Assembly (NCBI GenBank): GCA_043769275.1
Contig: JAYVJM010000035.1
Coordinates: forward strand, 1-10,870
Direction: 5' to 3'
Length of the DNA: 10,870 nt
Origin: JAYVJM01 sp043769275
Lineage (GTDB): Bacteria > Pseudomonadota > Gammaproteobacteria > Pseudomonadales > UBA7239
In this document: positions 6,989-10,870 of the stretch, in pieces
How the letters are laid out: every line of letters starts with the position of its first letter
Position numbering within the stretch: the stretch's first letter is position 1
Notes under the pieces: model-generated
The model's input: the letters and a program-made list of their open reading frames with translations, nothing else
What the model was told of the DNA's origin: nothing
Databases searched by the model: none
Made by a program: the position numbers and the translations under genes

Positions 6989-7606
6989 ATGAGCTATCGC
7001 GGCACGCTTTATACCGTTTCTGCGCCTTCCGGCGCGGGTAAAACCAGCCTTGTACAGGCACTGCTGGACTTGTGCGACAACGTACGCGTGTCGGTTTCAC
7101 ACACAACCCGTGCGCCGCGCATGGGTGAAGTGCATGGTGTGAACTACCATTTTGTCGATTACGCCCAGTTTTGCTCTATGTTGGAGCGGTCTGAATTTTT
7201 GGAGCAAGCCGAGGTATTCGGCCATAGCTATGGTACTTCACAGCAGTGGGTAGAAGACACGCTGGCACAAGGCTCGGATGTCATTCTGGAGATTGATTGG
7301 CAGGGCGCGCAGCAGGTGCGTCGTTTGATGCCAGACAGCGTAGGGATTTTTATTTTGCCGCCGACGGTTGAGTGTCTGCGTGAACGTCTTACGAATCGTG
7401 CGCAAGATGCCATCGAAACCATCGACAAGCGCCTAGCACAGGCGCGTGAAGAAATGGCGCACTGCCTTGAGGCGGATTTTCTGGTCGTCAATGATGATTT
7501 TTCCACCGCATTGGGCGACTTACAGGCAATTCTACGTGCTACTGCGTTGCGCGTTGCGTATCAACAAGAACGGTTACAGGGTTTGCTTAATACATTGTTA
7601 TATTAG
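6989..7606 (+). CDS. gmk: Guanylate kinase
   Basis: Gmk phosphorylates GMP (and dGMP) to GDP using ATP, a cytoplasmic step needed for GTP and dGTP supply. The 205-residue protein is of usual family length. It has the P-loop SAPSGAGKTS at 11-20, the GMP-binding region SVSHTTRAPRMGEVHGVNYHFV split over 35-56, EFLEQAEVFGHSYGT at 69-83, VILEIDWQGAQQVR at 98-111 and the lid segment around 130-150. The ATG at 6989 has AAGGA at 6977-6981 seven bases upstream. The gene is 84 bp after panB; the gap contains TAGAAT and TAAAAT boxes near 6948-6959 that could serve as a promoter, without a matching -35. The common downstream neighbours rpoZ and spoT are absent; dnaB converges on it instead. Confidence 0.96.
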   Translation: MSYRGTLYTVSAPSGAGKTSLVQALLDLCDNVRVSVSHTTRAPRMGEVHGVNYHFVDYAQFCSMLERSEFLEQAEVFGHSYGTSQQWVEDTLAQGSDVILEIDWQGAQQVRRLMPDSVGIFILPPTVECLRERLTNRAQDAIETIDKRLAQAREEMAHCLEADFLVVNDDFSTALGDLQAILRATALRVAYQQERLQGLLNTLLY

Positions 7607-7623
7607 GGGCTTTGGCAGAGTCC

Positions 7624-9003
7624 TTAATGCCCGCCACCATCGCCATCGAAGCGAGCCAGATTATCAAAACGCGTGAAGCGTCCTTGAAAGGCCAAACGGC
7701 AGGTGCCAATGGGTCCGTTACGCTGTTTACCTAAAATAAGCTCGGCGGTGCCTTTGTCGGGACTGTCTTCGTTGTACACCTCATCGCGGTAGATAAACAT
7801 AATCACGTCGGCATCTTGCTCTATTGCACCTGATTCGCGTAAATCAGAGTTGATAGGGCGTTTGTTGGGGCGGTTTTCCAACGCACGATTGAGCTGCGAC
7901 AGAGCCAACACGGGGCAGTTAAATTCGCGGGCGATACTTTTCAAGGTGCGCGATATTTCAGAAATCTCCGAAGTGCGGTTTTCTTTGCTGCTAGGAATGC
8001 GCATTAATTGCAGGTAGTCGACCATGATGAGCGCGATGTCGCCGTGCTCGCGCTGTAAGCGGCGCGTGCGGGCGCGCATGTCCATCGGTGAGAGGCCGGG
8101 CGTGTCGTCGATAAACAACGGGCGATCTTTGAGCTTATTGACGGCAATGCCGAGCTTGGTGATTTCATCAGGGTCGAGCTTGCCAGAGCGCACATGGGTT
8201 TGGTCGATGCGTCCCACCGAGGAAAGCAGGCGCATCATGAGCGATTCCGCAGGCATTTCTAGGCTGAACACCAGCACGGCTTTGTCTTGGTGTAGCAGCG
8301 CATGCTCCACCGTGTTCATCGCAAAAGATGTTTTTCCCATTGATGGACGTGCGGCAATAATAACTAAATCAGACTTTTGCCAACCTGACGTTTTATCGTC
8401 CAGTACGGCGTAGCCGGTAGAAAGGCCAGTTATATGGCTGTCGGATTGGCTCAATTCGTCGATGCGGGTAATGGCGGATTTCAGCAGCGGATTGATGGGC
8501 TCCAGCCCCGTTTCTGCTGGACGCTGTTCAGCGATGGCGGCGAACTGTTGTTCGGCGGCGGCAAGCAGCTCCTCGCTGCTGCGACCTTCGGCACTGTAGC
8601 CGCTGTCGGCGATGGTGTGTGCTGCGCGAATGAGTTGGCGCAGGGCGGCACGTTCACGCACGATCTGTGCATAGGCGATTAGGTTGTTGGCACTGGGGGT
8701 GTTGCGCGCGATGTCGGCTAGATGCGCCAAGCCGCCGATGCGCTCCAGCTCGCCGTCTGCCTCCAGTGCCTCGGATACGGTGATGATATCCAAAGGTCGG
8801 CTGGCCGCCGATAGGCGCGTCATCGCAGCGAAAATCAATCGGTTGTCTGGGCTGTAAAAGTCGCGCGCTTGCAATACTTCCTGCGCTTGGTCGAATAGCT
8901 GGTTGTCCAGCATCAAGCCGCCCAAAACAGACTGCTCGGCCTCTAGTGCGTGCGGCGGTACGCGCAACAGCTTGTCTACGTCGGCATTATTGCTGGTCGT
9001 CAT
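7624..9003 (-). CDS. dnaB: Replicative DNA helicase DnaB
   Basis: DnaB is the hexameric helicase that unwinds DNA at the replication fork and recruits primase. From the ATG at 9003 it has 459 residues, near the 471 of E. coli DnaB. An N-terminal primase-interacting helical domain spans about 15-160 (PHALEAEQSVLGGLML at its start), then a linker, then the RecA-like ATPase: GLSTGYAVLDDKTSGW at 193-208, Walker A ARPSMGKTS at 218-226, FSLEM at 246-250, Walker B LIMVDYLQL at 325-333, and LSQLNRALENRP at 368-379 leading to the arginine-finger region. No intein interrupts it. A longer reading from 9093 would run through the upstream hairpin and is unlikely. It closes the rpsF-rpsR-rplI-dnaB order and ends 17 bp from the gmk stop. 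No good Shine-Dalgarno is visible at normal spacing. Confidence 0.96.
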   Translation of the reverse strand: MTTSNNADVDKLLRVPPHALEAEQSVLGGLMLDNQLFDQAQEVLQARDFYSPDNRLIFAAMTRLSAASRPLDIITVSEALEADGELERIGGLAHLADIARNTPSANNLIAYAQIVRERAALRQLIRAAHTIADSGYSAEGRSSEELLAAAEQQFAAIAEQRPAETGLEPINPLLKSAITRIDELSQSDSHITGLSTGYAVLDDKTSGWQKSDLVIIAARPSMGKTSFAMNTVEHALLHQDKAVLVFSLEMPAESLMMRLLSSVGRIDQTHVRSGKLDPDEITKLGIAVNKLKDRPLFIDDTPGLSPMDMRARTRRLQREHGDIALIMVDYLQLMRIPSSKENRTSEISEISRTLKSIAREFNCPVLALSQLNRALENRPNKRPINSDLRESGAIEQDADVIMFIYRDEVYNEDSPDKGTAELILGKQRNGPIGTCRLAFQGRFTRFDNLARFDGDGGGH

Positions 9004-9030
9004 GGGTTTTTGTTTGATCCCTGAAATGGT

Positions 9031-9061
9031 TTTAAACAAAACGGGCACTAAAAAGTGCCCG
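9031..9061 (-). terminator. Rho-independent terminator after rplI
   Basis: CGGGCACT (9042-9049) and AGTGCCCG (9054-9061) form a perfect 8-bp, GC-rich stem with a 4-nt loop. On the minus strand it is followed by TTTTGTTT (complement of 9034-9041). It lies between the rplI stop and the dnaB start, so it should end or weaken the ribosomal-protein transcript before dnaB. Confidence 0.8.
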
Positions 9062-9064
9062 CCT

Positions 9065-9093
9065 GTTATAACCTGATTGCCGGTGCCAAACAA
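9065..9093 (-). promoter_or_regulatory. Candidate dnaB promoter
   Basis: On the minus strand TTGTTT (complement of 9088-9093) is followed after exactly 17 bases by TATAAC (complement of 9065-9070), which matches the sigma-70 -10 consensus at five of six positions and the -35 at three. The expected start, near 9058-9059, falls inside the first arm of the rplI terminator. A transcript from here would therefore lack the complete stem and could escape termination. Confidence 0.5.
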
Positions 9094-9127
9094 TTACTCG
9101 GGCACGTACTTAGCACTCATTCCGCAC

Positions 9128-9574
9128 TTATTCCGCAATAACAATCACCTTAACCGCCTGCATTACATCGCTATGGACGTGAATGTCGATGGCATATTCG
9201 CCTACTTCGCGGATAGGACCTTCCGGCATGCGCACTTCCGCTTTGCTGGTTTCGTGGCCGGCTTTAGTCAGCGCTTCGGCGACATCGCGGGTGCCGATGG
9301 AGCCAAATAGCTTGCCTTCATCGCCGGCATTCGCCGCGATGGTGAGAACCACTTCCGCCAGCAGTAGGGCACGCGCTTGCGCTTGTCCTAGTTTGGTGAG
9401 CGCGGCGGCTTCTAGCTCAGCGCGGCGTATGTCGAATTCAGCGATATTTTTTGCTGTCGCTGGAATGGCTTTTCCCAATGGAATCAAAAAGTTGCGGCCA
9501 TAACCGGCCTTCACTTTAACTTGGCTACCCACGTTACCGAGGCGGCCGACTTTATCAAGCAGAATAACTTGCAT
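9128..9574 (-). CDS. rplI: 50S ribosomal protein L9
   Basis: L9 binds domain V of 23S rRNA at the base of the L1 stalk and extends from the large subunit, helping frame maintenance. The 148 residues (149 in E. coli) start MQVILLDKVGRLG and show the conserved N-domain GYGRNFLIPLGKA at 24-36. A long connecting helix, about 41-75, follows, then a C-terminal rRNA-binding domain with KLFGSIGTRDVAEAL at 88-102 and IREVGEYAIDIHVH at 120-133. The ATG at 9574 lies 11 bases beyond the rpsR stop. Its G-rich ribosome-binding region (AAGGGG, complement of 9582-9587) overlaps the end of rpsR, so the two are likely translationally linked. The strong terminator at 9042-9061 follows. Confidence 0.97.
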   Translation of the reverse strand: MQVILLDKVGRLGNVGSQVKVKAGYGRNFLIPLGKAIPATAKNIAEFDIRRAELEAAALTKLGQAQARALLLAEVVLTIAANAGDEGKLFGSIGTRDVAEALTKAGHETSKAEVRMPEGPIREVGEYAIDIHVHSDVMQAVKVIVIAE

Positions 9575-9585
9575 GTTCCCGCCCC

Positions 9586-9834
9586 TTAATTGAAATGCTG
9601 ATCGGTATACGGCAGCAAGGCTAAAAAACGCGCACGTTTAATGGCCGTGGAAAGCTGGCGCTGATACTTGGCATTGGTGCCGGTAATGCGGCTGGGCACA
9701 ATTTTGCCGGTTTCGGTGATGTAACCTTTGAGCGTGTCGAGGTCTTTGTAGTCGATTTCAACCACTTTTTCAGCCGTGAAGCGGCAAAATTTGCGACGGC
9801 GGAATTGCTGTTGTTGACGCGGTGCTGTGGCCAT
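9586..9834 (-). CDS. rpsR: 30S ribosomal protein S18
   Basis: S18 binds with S6 to the central domain of 16S rRNA in the platform of the small subunit. The 82 residues include the family core: RRRKFCRFTAEKV at 12-24, the VEIDYKDLDTLKGYI region at 25-39, then GKIVPSRITGTNAKYQRQL at 43-61 and IKRARFLALLPYT at 64-76. It is a few residues longer than E. coli S18 (75) because of a Gln-rich N-terminal stretch. The ATG at 9834 has a strong AGGAGA (complement of 9841-9846) six bases upstream. It follows rpsF by 17 bp with no priB between them, unlike E. coli. Confidence 0.97.
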   Translation of the reverse strand: MATAPRQQQQFRRRKFCRFTAEKVVEIDYKDLDTLKGYITETGKIVPSRITGTNAKYQRQLSTAIKRARFLALLPYTDQHFN

Positions 9835-9851
9835 GATGATTCTCCTGTGCT

Positions 9852-10274
9852 TTATTCGGCGTCGGCGTTGACATCTTCGTCAAGCGCTACGTCATCTTGC
9901 GAAGTGTCGCGTGGGGCGCGGGCAGGTTGTTCAGATTTGCGGCGGCGATCTTCATTTTCCGCCTTCATGATGGAAGATTCAGACAGTACCGCTTCATCAC
10001 GACGCATAATAATGTTGCGCAAAACGGCATCGTTGTACCGGAAGCTGGTGCCAAGCTCGTCGAGTGCGGGTTGGCCACATTCAATGTTCATCAGGATGTA
10101 ATGGGCTTTATGCAGGTCGTTAATTGGGTATGCCAGTTGGCGACGACCCCAATCTTCAAGGCGGTGAATAACGCCGCCGCTGCCTTCAATTGTGTTTTTG
10201 TAGCGTTCAACCATGGCCGGCACCTGCTCGGACTGATCTGGATGAACCAAAAATACGACTTCGTAATGTCTCAT
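9852..10274 (-). CDS. rpsF: 30S ribosomal protein S6
   Basis: S6 forms a dimer with S18 on the 16S rRNA central domain. From the ATG at 10274 the protein has 140 residues. The core shows MRHYEVVFLVHPDQSEQ at 1-17, EDWGRRQLAYPI at 40-51, HYILMN at 58-63 and RYNDAVLRNIIMRRDEAV at 79-96, followed by a charged tail ending in a run rich in Asp and Glu. Such acidic tails are the site of RimK glutamylation in E. coli, though this one ends in a single Glu. The start is fixed by homology and by AAGGAG (complement of 10281-10286) six bases upstream; upstream in-frame starts to 10418 would translate the leader. It heads the rpsF-rpsR-rplI operon. Confidence 0.97.
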   Translation of the reverse strand: MRHYEVVFLVHPDQSEQVPAMVERYKNTIEGSGGVIHRLEDWGRRQLAYPINDLHKAHYILMNIECGQPALDELGTSFRYNDAVLRNIIMRRDEAVLSESSIMKAENEDRRRKSEQPARAPRDTSQDDVALDEDVNADAE

Positions 10275-10295
10275 TGCCGACTCCTTACGGGTTAA

Positions 10296-10332
10296 GCCTC
10301 CCGCCAGTGCAATGCACGAAAAACGGTGAGGC
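10296..10332 (-). promoter_or_regulatory. Candidate S6:S18-binding leader hairpin
   Basis: In the rpsF leader, GCCTC and GAGGC (complements of 10328-10332 and 10296-10300) close a stem. Inside it, CCG (complement of 10324-10326) faces CGG (complement of 10301-10303), and an inner GTGC-ATT-GCAC hairpin (10307-10317) caps the structure. rpsF leaders in many bacteria carry a hairpin with a CCG trinucleotide that mimics the 16S rRNA site and is bound by S6:S18 for feedback. Position and the CCG agree with that motif, but I have not aligned it to the published model. Confidence 0.45.
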
Positions 10333-10366
10333 AAGGGTCTGCGGCTAGCCCGCAAACGGGGCGGCG

Positions 10367-10395
10367 ATTCTAGAGGAAGTGGCACATAACAGCAA
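10367..10395 (-). promoter_or_regulatory. Candidate rpsF promoter with GC-rich discriminator
   Basis: TTGCTG (complement of 10390-10395) is followed after 17 bases by TAGAAT (complement of 10367-10372), five of six matches to the -10 consensus. The start would be near 10360, giving a leader of about 85 nt. The bases after the -10 are CGCCGCCCC, the GC-rich discriminator typical of ribosomal promoters under stringent control. The promoter lies outside the IS630 transposase reading frame, about 60 bp from its stop. Confidence 0.5.
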
Positions 10396-10453
10396 GAGCC
10401 AGCCTTGTCCGACGGCACATGAGCCCAATGCTGTTTAGTTAGTGGGTTTATAG

Positions 10454-10870
10454 TTAATCACACAAACAAGTAGACGAAAAAATCATTTCATCCAAGGTCA
10501 TATTTGCGTGGTTTCTCCAAAAACGCTTGAGATTAGCCCAGAGTTTTTCAATAGGATTAAGAGGTGGAGAATAGGGTGGCAGAAACAGTAACTGGCATTT
10601 ACTTTTTGCAATGATGTCGAGCGTGTTTTTTGTTTTATGGAAGGCAGCATGGTCAAGGATAATAACGGTTCCTGGCACTAAAATTGGCAGCAGTTCTTTC
10701 TCCAACCACGTGTTAAATACGGCTGCATTGCAGGTTCCCTCAAATAGCCACGGAGCAATCAACCGACGATAACGGTAAGCACCCATCAAGCTGGTGCGTT
10801 TACGTTTGTTACCATCAACATAGCCGAACACCCGCTTGCCGGGCATCGCCCATGCGTATTGCCTTTCAGT
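10454..10870 (-). CDS. IS630-family transposase, C-terminal part
   Basis: This frame is open to the right window edge, so the N terminus is missing; about 138 residues are visible. It begins with ERQYAWAMPGKR and contains the second catalytic Asp in VIILDHAAFHK and the catalytic Glu in LPPYSPPLNPIEKLW, the classical DDE_3 signature of IS630/Tc1-like enzymes. The first Asp would lie outside. No stop or frameshift breaks the visible part, so the element may be intact. The stop at 10454 must be close to the left end of the element, probably within 10430-10450, but the other terminus is outside the window and the inverted repeat cannot be defined. Transcription is in the same direction as rpsF, so readthrough into the ribosomal operon is possible. 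Confidence 0.9.
   Translation of the reverse strand, partial: TERQYAWAMPGKRVFGYVDGNKRKRTSLMGAYRYRRLIAPWLFEGTCNAAVFNTWLEKELLPILVPGTVIILDHAAFHKTKNTLDIIAKSKCQLLFLPPYSPPLNPIEKLWANLKRFWRNHANMTLDEMIFSSTCLCD

Noticed and set aside
9004..9093. N-terminal extension of DnaB by 30 residues
   Set aside because: It would translate the rplI terminator hairpin and has no counterpart in DnaB; the ATG at 9003 fits the family length.
10275..10418. N-terminal extension of S6
   Set aside because: It would translate the predicted promoter and leader; the ATG at 10274 has a strong ribosome-binding site and matches all S6 proteins.
1..10870. CRISPR array, tRNA, rRNA, defence or toxin-antitoxin system
   Set aside because: No regularly spaced repeats, no tRNA-like cloverleaf, and no paired small genes of that kind were seen on either strand.

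Overview
The window is a chromosomal segment, most likely from a gammaproteobacterium. Evidence for this is the pcnB-folK-panB order, the Cca and PcnB sequences, the rpsF-rpsR-rplI-dnaB order, the glycine-zipper lipoprotein, and a PHA-system protein next to a pyrophosphate-dependent phosphofructokinase. The last two suggest a storage-polymer-forming, possibly methylotrophic or sulfur-oxidising lineage, but that is inference. Coding density is high and base composition is even across the genes. Both ends of the window carry insertion-sequence material.

Layout: a decayed transposase start (1-179, minus) is followed by about 370 bp without a gene that contains a minus-strand terminator-like hairpin. 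Next come pfp and a PHA granule-region protein (549-2104, plus, overlapping by one base). They converge on cca across a short gap that holds an inverted pair of REP-like repeats. cca and an upstream SlyB-like lipoprotein gene read on the minus strand (2250-3957). Divergent from them is pcnB-folK-panB (4115-6904, plus), with gmk 84 bp further on (6989-7606). gmk converges with dnaB across only 17 bp. The right part is the minus-strand ribosomal cluster rpsF-rpsR-rplI followed by dnaB. A clear hairpin terminator and a candidate dnaB promoter lie between rplI and dnaB, and a candidate promoter and structured leader lie ahead of rpsF. An IS630-type transposase, cut by the window edge, sits just upstream of that promoter.

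Functions: PFP supplies reversible glycolytic flux at the fructose-6-phosphate step, and its partner gene points to PHA storage. Cca and PcnB are paralogous class II nucleotidyltransferases acting on RNA 3' ends (tRNA CCA and poly(A) tails). FolK and PanB serve folate and pantothenate synthesis. Gmk makes GDP. S6, S18 and L9 are ribosomal proteins, and DnaB is the replicative helicase.

I found no convincing evidence of an undescribed multi-gene system. The points worth checking are small: a promoter nested against a terminator, a candidate S6:S18-binding leader, REP-like repeats, an orphan terminator, and gene-order departures (no priB, panC or rpoZ in their common places).
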